From positions 160,210,391-160,274,390 of the forward strand of contig CM061142.1 in assembly GCA_030789695.1 (NCBI GenBank): DNA of 64,000 nucleotides, written 5' to 3'. A program made the position numbers and the translations under genes. The first letter of the stretch is position 1, and each line of letters begins with the position of its first letter. Shown in pieces: positions 22,776 to 33,339 of this stretch. A model generated the notes under the pieces. It was not told the DNA's origin. It was given only the letters and a program-made list of their open reading frames with translations, and searched no databases. Origin of the DNA: Scilla litardierei (Eukaryota > Streptophyta > Magnoliopsida > Asparagales > Asparagaceae).

Positions 22776-25428
22776 TACTCGTCTTCGAGGAAGACGAATA
22801 CAAGGCTCACAGTACGATAAAAAAAAGAAGAGATAGGAGATGGAGAGGGGTGCTAAAATGTTCAGTCAGATCTCAAGCCCAAGCAACATATCACAATGCT
22901 TTGAATAACGAAACACATGCTAATAGTATTTTCAAGTCTTACTAATCATATGGCTTGCATGCAATAAAGGAAAATGTAAGGATCCTCTAAAATCATGCCG
23001 TCAACTCATATCAACATCATGCAATCCATAGAGTCTAATATAAAAAGAGTTAGCAGCGCACTTTACAATCAATAGATATAAGTGATGCACAAAGAGATCA
23101 CACCAACATGCAATAGAGAATGGAAAGAGGTCATGTCATCCAAATATTCATTTCAAATCATGAAAAATCTCCGAAACTAAAATATTTCGTAAAGTTTAAG
23201 CATTATCGAATCTCTCCATTGTGCACCATCTCCACTCTAGTGTCATACTCACTCATATAATCAAATGGTTCATCCCCCCAAGCATAGCTTGAGGGGTCGC
23301 ATCTATGAATAGGATGTGGAATTTTTGTATTTTTCCAAGTATTTGTAGTAGCTTCTAATAAAGAGATAGGAAATATTTTTATTTTCTTTTTCTTTTTCTC
23401 AATTTTTTTCATTTTTTTATTTTTGATATTTTTGGGTCTTTGGAAGCTATCTTTTTCTTTTGGGATTTTTGGGAGTTAGGTGCGGTAAAAGTAGCTGTAG
23501 GGGGTGAAACCAAATGATATGTATAGAATCATAAAGATATGTTGAGAAAGAAGATAATATATCACTCGGTTCACTCATCAGATGTGCACAACGGTTCAAT
23601 TGGATAGTACTCTAACTAAACTTATAGCTAGCATGTATATTTTCATTCATCTCAACGAATAATGAAAGCCTGCGGTATAAAGCACAATAATATCAGGCAT
23701 GCAAACAGAAGTGGATAAGATAACAAACAAGTGCTCCAAATATTCTAATGATGCTTTAACCTAGGTGCATTACCTAACAAAGAACGTACTAGATACTATT
23801 TCATGCATTCAGTTTCAATTTATATCTATATTACAATTGAGGGAAGATTTTGAATTTGTCCTATGTGGTAGTGTCATGTCAAGTTTTGGGGGGAAATTTC
23901 TTGGATTGAGAAAATATGTTGGGAATACACAAAAGCATTGAAGAGAAATTTGTTGGGAGAATACAAAAGCTTTTCTTTTTTGAAATTGGTAGCATTAGCA
24001 CTTAATACCCTTCATTCAAAATGACCCAAAAAAAATGAAACCCAAAAAAAAAACCAAAAAAAAACACACACACACAAAATGAAACTCAAAAAATATGCAA
24101 CTTAAATTACAAGTATGCAAAAGAGAACTTTATTTCGACTGAGCTTATTTCGGCCGACTCAAAAAAATTGAAACCCAAAAAAACACATGGAATGTGCATT
24201 CAAAGAGGCGGGCTGAGCTTTTTGGTCGTCAAGCAGAGGTCTGACCAACCCATTCGCGTCGAAAGCGCCTGCGCCCGGAGAGGCGCCCGCGCTAATTTGT
24301 TGTTCTGCATCGAAGGCGCCCGCACCTAATTTATTGTTCCTCGTCGAAGACGGCCGTGCCTCTAAATTTTTTACGCTAATTTGTTGTTCTTTTAAATTTT
24401 GGCTGTAGAAATATTTTTTGGGGATACAGATTTTGCTTGGAAAAAATCTTAAATGCACCGTGCCCGCGGGCATGGATTATGGCTAGTCTATTATACAATT
24501 CAGGACTTTTGTCCTATGTGGCAGTTTTGTCCCACGTGGCAGTTTTGTCCCAGTCATATTTTTGGTTGCTGACTGGGCCGCCACGTAGGGGTTGGGTGGG
24601 GTTCTGGACTTGGCTTTGGGATGGGTTTTTGGTATTTTTTTACGTTTTAGTCCCTGCTTTTCCTTTTTTTTTCCCGGCCCTCCTCTTACACACACCCACG
24701 CTTTTTTCACTTTGGCAACCGCTTATCTCCGTATTTACGCCCGGGAGACGACTGCCTCCGTGCCTTTTGGGCACGGGTTATGCTTATTCAGTCATTACAT
24801 TAGAAAGATCAGCAAGAGAATATGCAAGCATATAGATAGTAAGACTGAGATTACTTTAAATAGCATGTCAACAGATATAAGCATCGTGAGTAACTATTGA
24901 GGACTATGAGAGTTATCATCATGTAGAACAATTCTAGCAAAAGGGGAAAAAGGTCAGAGAAAGTAAGAAAAATAAAATCAAGCATGCAAGCATGGCTAAA
25001 AATAGAAAACGTGATGCTGAATGAGAAAGAAAATAAAGGGGGAAAATGGGCGGAAAATGAAAATAAAGAGGTGTAAAATGAAAGAGAGTAATAAAAAAGA
25101 AGAAATAAAAAAATAAAAATAATAGCGGTGGCGCTCATCCCCCAAGCTAAACACAGCAGTGTCCTCACTATTGAGAGCACGTGGCATGCGGGAAATGAGG
25201 CTAGGGTGGGTGGGTGGGTGGATAAGGAGATAGAAAGTGAATAGAAAATAAAACAGTGTAAATGAAAGAAAAAGTGATATGATGCAAGGATAAAGTGATG
25301 ATGCAAATGCATGTAATGATGCATAGTGGGTTCTCCCCCAAGCTGTGTAAGACTAAGGCCCCGAAAAGACAGATGTGCATAAAATAGGATGAGGGAGGGA
25401 CGTGAAAAAAAGTGGTGGAGAGACAACA
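22776..25428 (-). other. Non-coding 3' internal region of E2
   Basis: Homologous in layout to E1 2225-4194. Inverted AAGCTTGGGGG-type boxes are at 23273-23283, 25138-25147 and 25334-25343, and GTGAGGACACTG precedes the 25138 box. An A/C-rich tract lies at 24020-24080 and a (GGGT)n tract at 25205-25220. No credible gene; the short ORFs are low-complexity. Confidence 0.65.
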
Positions 25429-27596
25429 TCAAGCAGGGGCACCACCCTCTGTGGGTGGTGATGGGTCCCCCTGCTGTGGGCCCGAAACTGTGGCAGTGAG
25501 CTGTGGCTCGACAAGTGTGTCGGCCGGGAGATCAGACAAAGTGGTGGCAGGCTCAGGCTCGACAACTAGGTCGGCCTATGGGTAAGCAGAAGAGGCAGCA
25601 GACTCAGCTAAAAATGAGACAATGGCAGTCTCGACTAGTGTGTAAGTGTGTGTGTCGATGACTAAAGTGCCCACTAATGTGGCTACCAACTCAGGTGCAG
25701 AAGTGGCAGGCCCTACAGAAGCCTGAGAGTGTGGGGCATTGAGTGGTGCGAGAGGCGAGACAGGGGCTGGCCTGGGTGGAGGGGCGTGGGCAAGGATCAC
25801 GGGAGGTAGGCCACGTGTCTACAGCAGGTCTATAATCGAAGTGAGGTCCACCTCGACTCTCTGCTAGTGGGCGGCGGTCGAGCGGGTGAAGTCGTCGAAA
25901 TCTTGCCTAAGGCGAGAAGTCACAGCCTCCACCGCTGTCAGGTGCGCGTCGGTGGTATGGGAGTCGAGGGGACGACGGAAGCTGTGAGACACCACTCTTG
26001 TAAAACGGCCCCGTGGAGAGGGTCCACGGTGCCTATATTGAAAAGTTGGAGAGGGTGAACTCGCAGGGATCTCGGTGGTGGTAGTGTGCAATATAGTATG
26101 GCCAAGATCCAATGAAGAGGTGGAAGCAGCAGCAGCACCGGCAACAGAAGAAGGAGCTGTCGTCGACACAGACGTGCAGACAGAAGTCGAGACGCTCTCG
26201 GTGAGGATGGTTGCTGCCGGTATGGTGGTGGTGCCAGTGACTGGTGTAGGGGACCCTAAGGAGGTAGGCAGAGAGGCTAGAAGGTCCCTAAGCGGTGGAA
26301 AGGTGCTGGCTGGGTCCTGCTCCGAAAAGCGTAGAGCAGTCAGCTTGGGAGCAGACGGGACTTTCGTGCCCTCGGGTATGGGCATGGAGGAGACAACAGC
26401 ATGGGCCTTGGGGCATATGGTGGTGACAGTCCCCGTGGTCCATGCGGTGAAGGTGGTGATGGCAACAGGGGTGGAGACGGCTGTGCCTCCTGGTGGCGGT
26501 GGGTGCACTGAATGTGCTGGCTGGGCTGCCACAATGGCGACCATGTCGGGCTCCTCATCCTCAGAAGAGCTGAGCACCCAGTCGTCGGCATCGACGTAGA
26601 CAGGTGCTCCGGGGGAGGCTGGAGGACATGGATGGCAGGAAGTGGGAAGGCCCTATTAATCATCAAGCTCTATTGGACTGGCACTATGGTGGTGAGGTGA
26701 GGGGCAGGTAGGACAAAGTGGGGTGAGTGATGGGTGCCTAAAAGATAGGCCCAGTGACGTGCCCAATATGGCTTGATGATGTGCATGTGCTCAAGCACAC
26801 CCAAAGTAAAGCGTGTGGGGCCGGGGGGTCAGTAGGCCATCAAGAAGATCCAGGCCCAACATCTGTTCGAAGATAGTGAAAAATCCACCGCAACAGATAT
26901 CGTGGCAAAGCAGGTGTGTGCGGTCTGTAGGAGGCGGTAACACAGCCAGTGGGCTACGTCGGAAAGGACGAAGGGGTGGAGGGAGCTGTCAGGGTGGTAG
27001 CGCAGCAGTCAGGTCATTTCCATAAGATGGAAAAGCTCGGGTAGGGACATGGTCCCGACTTCTGGCCGAAAGAATATGGTGGTGGCAAGGTGACACTAGG
27101 CATAGCGTAGGCAAGGGTGCACAATTCACGATGCCTTCGCCCGATTGGGGCGGTAGAGGTCTAGACCGGTAATGCGATGCCAGAATGCATTGGCATCGAA
27201 TGTGGCAAGCTTGTAGTCTGGGGAGAAGGCGGTGCAGGGGTCGGGGATGGCAGGGAAGTGGAAATGAGCACAGATCTGGGCGTACATAACCACGACATTG
27301 TGATCCAGCAGCCTGAAGCTAATTCCATCACCTGTCAGTGTGCGGGCAATGGAACTCAATGCCTCTAGAGTGAGGCGTGTGTAGGTGGGAGCGTGGAAGG
27401 CGAGGAATCGGTCGAAATCGATGGTGCGGTAAATCCAGTGGACCCCCTACAGGAGTCCTAGGCATCGGAGGGTGGGTAGGTGGTTGAATTGTGTGGGAAC
27501 GATCCTCCGCCGCGACAGCACGAAGAAACGGTCGTGGTGCACATCGTCCCAAAAGGTGATGCCTAATGTCCGCACCCGCAGTGGCAGAGCGGCATG
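25429..27596 (-). pseudogene. Gag-like ORF of E2 with a plant-transposon (Transposase_32-like) domain, broken
   Basis: A frame of about 720 codons with stops and at least one shift. The N-terminal half (about 27550-26900) reads RRIVPTQFNHLPTL, FLAFHAPTYTRLTLEAL, FWHRITGLDLYRPNRAKAS, TTIFFRPEVGTMSLPELF and LLRYHPDSSL. This resembles the Pfam family called putative plant transposon protein, known from Athila-like elements; family assignment is from memory. In-frame stops interrupt it near 27470, 27100 and 27000. The C-terminal half (26577-25864 open, then 25800-25429 after stops) is rich in Pro, Ser and Thr, starts near DDWVLSSSEDEEPD and has a short helical stretch (LTAVEAVTSRLRQDF). It probably served as a Gag-like protein. 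Confidence 0.6.
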
Positions 27597-27602
27597 AGGG
27601 GC

Positions 27603-27913
27603 GGGTGGGACTAATAAACTTGGAGTTAAAAATTCAAGTTAGTTTGCCTTAAAGAAAGGCCAAACTTCAATGAATTTTAACTCCCTTACCGTTGAACTTC
27701 GCATTTGATACAACCTATCAAATCGAAGAGCGCTGAACGGCGAACGCATAAGAAAAAACGGTGAGTCATTCAGAGTCTGTTTGACCCTTCAAACGTGTGT
27801 CCAAAGATCAGACCAAACCTGATTTTCGTTCAAAAACAAGCCGTCGGCATAGAAACCAGTTCTAGGGTTCAGAACCCAGGTCTGGGGCACACCATGTGGG
27901 CCCCATTGCTGCA
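27603..27913 (-). repeat. Fragment of a copia X-type LTR inside E2
   Basis: The reverse complement of this stretch matches 31090-31402 in the X 3' LTR, roughly 85-90% by eye, up to TTTATTAGTCCCAC, where similarity stops sharply. It sits between the E2 5' LTR and the gag-like ORF. Confidence 0.8.
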
Positions 27914-27930
27914 GCTAGGCACCAAAAACA
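27914..27930 (-). promoter_or_regulatory. Remnant of the E2 primer-binding site
   Basis: On the reverse strand the LTR end GCGTCA is followed by TGTTTTTGGTGCC. This recalls TTTTTGGCGCC of a tRNA-Asp site, but the rest of the site is replaced by the copia LTR fragment. Confidence 0.4.
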
Positions 27931-29719
27931 TGACGCGTCCAAAACTTACATCTAAAATCCACCTGACGGTGTCACGGTCGCCAGGCGCTGTATGGTCCCT
28001 AGGTGTCGATTCTGGGTTCTATCCGCAAGCGGACGATGTCAAATTATAATATAAAAGATTGTCGAATCCCACATGGACAGTGATAGTGTATTGAGGTCTC
28101 AGGTTATTTCTAGATCTCAGAAGGATATAGCAGTCGGTTTAGAAAGTTTGGTTGTGATGATGTTGATTCAATATAAGAAGAGACTATGGCTTAGGGATCA
28201 CTGCTAGGACAGTTAGAAATCGACATCAAGCTAGGGTTTTTACGTTGCATTGGGTTTATGGGATTGGTCTCTCAGCTCGTACCACTCTCATGGATTAGAG
28301 CTTCGAGGTACTTTGATGGCTCCCATTGATGCAATGGCGGTAGCTGTCAATGTAGTAATATAGTTTGTCGGTAGATCCCCTCAAGGCACGAGCTAGGCAT
28401 GGTCACGAACATTGGTTGGATCCACTAACTCCCTAATTAAATCTTAAGGATACTCCTTAAGCTAATCAATTCCACCGACCATGGGCATGATCTCAGTACG
28501 AGTTCTCATAGGAATTTGGCTGGATCAACCAAAGTACTCCTCTTTTTATTCCCAACACAACCTAAAAATCCCAGATCTACATCTTTTTTCCTAAGATCCT
28601 AGGGCTAATCCATTAGCCCTAGATAGGATTACTCACACATGGCCAATACAACAAATAAAGATGCAATTTTTACTATGGAAAAGATCATAGCAAATAAAAC
28701 AAGTAAAAGATGAGAATTTTCATACCAAAATCAACAGAGAACAATAGCCAATAGAATATAAGCAAGATCCAATAGACTCCAAAGCGCAAGTGACAATAAA
28801 AGTCCAATCTCTAGCAATGACGGCACAATGGAAACCCTAGATCTAAAAACACTAATTAAATCTCTCCCTTTTAAAAAAATAATTAAAAAGCTCCATAAAA
28901 CGTCTGGAAAATCGCCTTAAATACATAGAGGGTGGACCCCAAAAGAAAATCTAAAAGTCTGGAAGTTTGGGGCCTACATGTCACCGACCGAGTCGGCTAC
29001 TCGGTCAAGTAGGCGCCTGCTCCGTCGAGCAAGCACCTTAGCTGCTGCTTGCTTGAAAATGGATCCGAGGGCTACTCGGTCGAGTAGCCTGCCTACTCGG
29101 TCGAGCTGTCAGTAGGTCCGAACTCCTCTCTAAAATGTCGCTCTGCCTACTCGGGTCGAGTAGGCCCTGCTCGATCGTGTTGTCAGAGGATCAAATGTTC
29201 TTCTCCAAAACGTCACTCTGCCTACTCGGGTCGAGTAGGCCTTGCTCGGTCGAGTAGTATGCTGGTGGGATGGAGCTCGAAGCTGGATCGACTCGGGCCG
29301 AGTCGTCGCTCTGCTCGGTCGAGTAGAACGTGCATGTTTTCTTGTTGGATTCGCATGTCAGCTCGACTGAGTAGCTGGTGCTACTTAGGTCGAGTCGCCT
29401 AGAAAAAATTCTTAGGCTTGGGCTTTGGCTCCTTTCTCTTACTCGCTTATACTCCTCTCCTCCCCTCCTCCCATATGCTTCCAAACCTCGGCAAACTCCC
29501 GTAAAGCCTCGCCAACGGCGTCACGGACGTGCTGGATGAGTCCATATCCCAAAATGGCTCCAAATCGCTCCAAAATCCCTGAAAATCCACAAATCTCTAT
29601 GAAACTCGAATATAGCATTAGAAGCATAGTATCGTATGAAAATGCGGGATTTGGACGCGGATATGACATGGAATGCAATGAAATAATGATATGAAAAGAT
29701 GGAAAATATAGACACATCA
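27931..29719 (-). repeat. E2 5' LTR (1789 bp)
   Basis: Second copy of 20978-22754, bounded by CTTGA at 29720. The palindrome array is at 28985-29396 and the TATA-like box at 28916-28923 on the reverse strand. Confidence 0.85.
28985..29396 (-). repeat. Palindrome array in the E2 5' LTR
   Basis: Same CTCGGTCGAG family as at 22030-22440, with some units mutated (for example a CTCGGTCAAG form). Confidence 0.8.
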
Positions 29720-30564
29720 CTTGACCGTTAGTAGCATAAGTCTAAAAATTTTCGTGGTAGTAGATGTTTCAAGAAAAGGATACTTTTCTCGAAACATTGG
29801 ATAGACCATTGTGTCTTAGTCTTCACCGTATAGCGGTGACGATGATCTCATGATCATTTCACTTGGCAAAGTCGAAGATGAGACACATGTGCTCATTAGA
29901 GAATGAGTTCACTGAACGATCCAACAAGAGTTATCATATTATGATTGACCAATCTGTCAATGATAACTCTTAGTGATGATATGCAAATTGGTCTTTTGAC
30001 TAGAAGTCATTGTACGAACATGTGCATGAACGGTGTTACTTAGATCACTGATCTAGCCTCGGGTAAGCCCCATTGAAAGTTCTTTGGTTGGGTGACATTT
30101 GAAATGTGCGAGGAGAGTAATGACCGAGATAGGATTCGTCTCTCCCGGTCAATGGGAGTTAGTGTCGTAGTGTTAGTTCGATCTTTAGTGAAAACTTTGG
30201 CCAGAGTATGTTGGAAGAAGTCCAAAATTATTTGACTAAAAATTGATGGAGACTAAACGTCTTCTATCTATTGGGGTTGACAGTTTGACCGTACACTAGG
30301 CTTGAATTAAACGTCATAGTTTTGACGAAAAGACTAAAACTATGGTATTCATCATGGACACAGTCAGGGTGGTTCTGACAATACTCATGTCAATGAGTTA
30401 ACCACATAGGGTCTGGCTGTAGGGTCTCACACAGAGTACGACCTTCATCAAGTAATAGGTACAAATTAGGGAGAATATGCATTTGATGCAAAGGATAGAA
30501 TACTGCAAAGAGTTTGTGGTTATCTTCTGCATTAGGGATAAATGATTCTGAGTGCAAGTGGGGA
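29720..30564 (+). other. Copia X 3' untranslated region and polypurine tract
   Basis: This continues 20972 once the E2 TSD is accounted for. No ORF. It ends in GAGTGCAAGTGGGGA (30550-30564), the polypurine tract directly before the LTR start. Confidence 0.6.
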
Positions 30565-32038
30565 TGTATGCCCTCAGATCATTTGTATTTGATAGAAATA
30601 ATTTTATATAATTGATGTGGAAATGTTGCATTTGATGCAAAGGGAAATTTAATGCGTCGTAAATTTTGTAGGAGAGTATTTAATTAAAGAAACGCGTAGA
30701 AATGGTTATATGGATGACGGAAATGTCTCAATCTAAATCCAAGTTCGAACAACGTCAAATTCGGACTCAAATTGAGCCAAGAAACCCCAAAACAGACAAA
30801 AGGCCTTACCCATGCCCAAAACTGGGCACAGGTCATTCCAGGCTGAGCCGGGCCCAGGTGCCCAGGCCCAGGCGCTGGGCCTGGGGCGCGCAGGCCCAGG
30901 ATGGGGCACCATGGGCACCGGGCCAGGCCTTGGCGCCTGGCCCAGGCACCTGGTGGTGGGCCAGGCCCAGGCGCCTTGCCCAGGTGCCAGGTCCGGGCTT
31001 GGGTGCCCTTGGCCCCTGGGCCATGCGACTTGCCCCTTGCCAGGCCCAGGCGCCAGCGCCCTTGCTGTGTGCTAGGTGCCCAACCTGGCTGGGGCCTATC
31101 TTACAGCAGTGGAGCCCACATGGTGTGCCCCAGACATGGGTTCTAAACCCCAAAACTGTTTTTTATGCCGGCGGCTATTTTTTGAATGAAACTTAGGTTT
31201 GGACTGATCTTTGGACACACGTTTGAAGGGTCAAATGGACTCGGAATGACTCACCGTTTTTTCCTACGCGTTCACCATTCAGCGCTCTTCGATTTGATCG
31301 GTTGTATCAAATGCGAAGTTCAACGATGAGGGAGTTAAAATTTATTGAAGTTTGGCCTTTATTTAAGGCAAACTAACTTGAATTTTTTACTCTAAGTTTA
31401 TTAGTCCCACATCGGAAGTGGAGTAAAGGGGTGGGGTCAGCCGTCTATATAAATTGAGGCTTACCCTCTCCTCAAAACTCGTCCCAAGCTCTAGATCTGA
31501 GCAGCTCCCAAAAGTTTGAAGCACGCTCGGATCTAAGCTTAAAAATAAATATTTTCTTCTTCCTGTATATCTTCCTTGCTCCTGAAGGGCTCTAGCAAAG
31601 CCACGAAGGGGCTCGGATTCGATCCGGAGTCTTCACGAAGGAGCAAACTCAAGGTGAAACTTTCTTCGGCACATGGTTGGCTCAGCGACAAGGGGGTTTC
31701 TCGCCTCGGGACACGGTGCGGTTCGGGAAATGGTTCAGCACGAGATGAGGAGCGGCTCGGGACGCGATTCGGTACACTTTGCCGGTGCAAGAAAAGTTTC
31801 GGGTATGTAGTTTAATTAAGCATTTCATTTATTATATTGCAGTAGCTTAGATCTATCTTGGGGTGGTCAGACCCCCCTCAAGATAGTAGAGGTCCTGCTT
31901 ATGATCTTGAAATCCTTAGGGCTTTTCATTAAATAGTTTAACGATTTCTTTTCCACTATTCTTCTTTTTGCCTCTATCGTCAGTCCGACGTAGGACGAGC
32001 ATAGAAATGTGCCCTAATGGTCACTCAAAAACCCAACA
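30565..32038 (+). repeat. Copia X 3' LTR (about 1474 bp)
   Basis: It starts TGTATGCCCTCAG, a common copia LTR start, and ends AAACCCAACA. It includes a GC-rich array at 30837-31085, the phrase TTAGTCCCACATCGGAAG near 31400 (frequent just upstream of plant copia promoters), and a TATA box TATATAAA at 31446-31453. The open frames over the GC-rich part are composition artefacts. Confidence 0.65.
30837..31085 (+). repeat. GC-rich CCCAGGCGCC-type array in the X LTR
   Basis: About 250 bp made of variants of GGCCCAGGCGCCTGG and GGCCCAGGTGCC, largely self-complementary, lying upstream of the TATA box. Confidence 0.75.
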
Positions 32039-32043
32039 AAAAG

Positions 32044-32600
32044 TACCGGTGCACTCCGTACCAGAGCTTGGATTCGGGTAGATCTACCTAGACATGAGCA
32101 AGCCCAGATCTAAAGCCAAAGTTAATTCCATCTTTATCCATCTTTTGTCTTTGCTCCTAATCAGGTCCTAGCAAGGCTACGAAGCAGATAGGATCAGCTT
32201 CGAAATGTTGACGGAAGATCCACTTAAGGTGAAACTTTCTAAAGAACATGTTGGCTTGGCGACAATGATGTTGCTCGCCTCGGGATGCAGTCTAATCCAA
32301 AAAAGCGGTCCAGTCGCTAACGTGGGGCATTGGTATGAGGGAATATGCCCTTTGCTAACGTGCAAGGCAGAGTTTGTACTTTACTTTCATGTATTTAATT
32401 TATAATTGCAGTAGTTTTATAGATCTATCTCTAGGGATTGGTCAGACCCACCACGGGACAGAAGAGATTCTGGTTAGAGTTTTATTTCCTTAAGGCTTTC
32501 TTAAAATGGTTTTAAGATTTTTTCGTTGCGTGTTCTGTTTCCTCATCTACCCACCTAAGTCCAGACATCGATTTTGAGCCCTTAGGATCACAGAAAGCCC
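32044..32600 (+). repeat. Older diverged copia LTR remnant
   Basis: Bases 32150-32540 resemble 31570-31990 in order (TAGCAAGGCTACGAAG, AAGGTGAAACTTTCT, CTCGCCTCGGGA, TTGCAGTAG, GGTCAGACCC) at clearly lower identity. CCGTACCAGAGC near 32056 looks like a decayed initiator-Met primer site. It is probably a related LTR that was present before X inserted. Confidence 0.5.
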
Positions 32601-32878
32601 AGCGCCAGAAGCATATCTAGTGGGCCTAAGCACATTTCTTAAAGATCTCAATCCCATGTTTTGGGAGTGATTTTCATTATTATGTGTGCCATCGGTGCCA
32701 TTAGGATTTAAATTATCGACCATCTCAAAATTTCTAGGTAGTCTATGTGTTCTAGGAATCCTAAGTCACATAAACAACTTTATGCTCAAAAAGTTTTATT
32801 TTTCATTTATAGGATAAGGTTAATCTCTCTTTGAATAACAGCTTTAGTAATTATTGGGTGGTTTGAATAATAGCTTTA
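32601..32878. other. Unassigned DNA before E3
   Basis: I see no gene. A 32-bp tandem duplication (CTTTAGTAATTATTGGGTGG and flank) begins here at 32842 and is split by the E3 insertion; its second copy continues at 46630. Confidence 0.4.
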
Positions 32879-32980
32879 TGTTGTGAGCAAAGGTTGACGG
32901 CTAGGAAACCCATATCCTCATATATACAATAAACAATGTGGGTGGATACCCAATAGGCCCATTAGGCCAATCTCATAACA
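32879..32980 (-). repeat. E3 3' LTR (102 bp)
   Basis: TGTTGTGAGCAAAGG to TCTCATAACA; matches 46529-46629. Confidence 0.85.
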
Positions 32981-33056
32981 CTTCCCGTTATCCAACCATC
33001 GTTGTGTACTCGACATATGAATACTGCATGATCAATATTGCTTATGAGTATCATAA

Positions 33057-33305
33057 GGTGTGGATACTTCCAGATCCTAAGTTAGGGATAACTGCCTTGT
33101 TAAAACCTTTAGCTATGGAAAACCCAGTGGAAAAAAATCAATAGCTAAGGAAAAAGAGTACAGTTTTCCATAACTTTCCCTAATTAGTGGAAATATTTAG
33201 GGGTAGATACTTCTGGATCCAGAGTCAATGAGGTTGCCTCGTTAAAACCTTTAGCTATGGAAAACCCAGTGGGAAAAACCAATAGCCAAGGGAAAAGAGT
33301 ACAAC
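33057..33305 (-). repeat. Duplicated 3' untranslated segment of E3 with a conserved copia box
   Basis: Two units of about 140 bp each contain TTAAAACCTTTAGCTATGG followed by AAAACCCAGTGG. The same box follows pol in E5 (near 47880) and in E6a (near 55640), just after the polypurine tract in plus coordinates. Confidence 0.7.
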
Positions 33306-33339
33306 ACTAAATTTTACTCTCCCTGATCTGTACAAGCTG

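Larger units (their letters stand above)
20978..29719 (-). mobile_element. E2: non-autonomous LTR retrotransposon (LARD-like), reverse strand
   Basis: LTRs at 20978-22754 (3') and 27931-29719 (5') face the same way on the reverse strand. The TSD CTTGA is at 20973-20977 and 29720-29724. The polypurine tract next to the 3' LTR fixes the orientation. Inside are a non-coding 3' region like that of E1 and a broken gag-like ORF. No polymerase is seen. The 5' LTR is followed by a copia LTR fragment instead of a normal primer-binding site. LTR copies differ more than those of G or E1, so E2 is older. Confidence 0.85.
7980..32038 (+). mobile_element. X: old copia element, host for S, G and E2 (composite span)
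   Basis: Pieces of one Ty1/copia element are found at 7980-8945, 18595-20977 and 29720-32038, separated by G and E2, each with a TSD. In order they give: the end of the 5' LTR (7980-7997), a tRNA-iMet primer-binding site, leader, a decayed pol with integrase, reverse transcriptase and RNase H traces, a long 3' untranslated region, a polypurine tract and a 3' LTR. The 5' LTR end CTCAAAACCTAACA resembles the 3' LTR end CTCAAAAACCCAACA. The rest of the 5' LTR is hidden by S and E1. Confidence 0.65.

Noticed and set aside
26075..26599. Forward ORF of 174 codons
   Set aside because: Antisense to the gag-like ORF of E2, whose reverse-strand text continues coherently beyond it.
30702..31196. ORF of 164 codons and companions
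   Set aside because: Lies in the GC-rich part of the copia X LTR; Gln/Ala/Pro/Gly-rich low-complexity text without motif.
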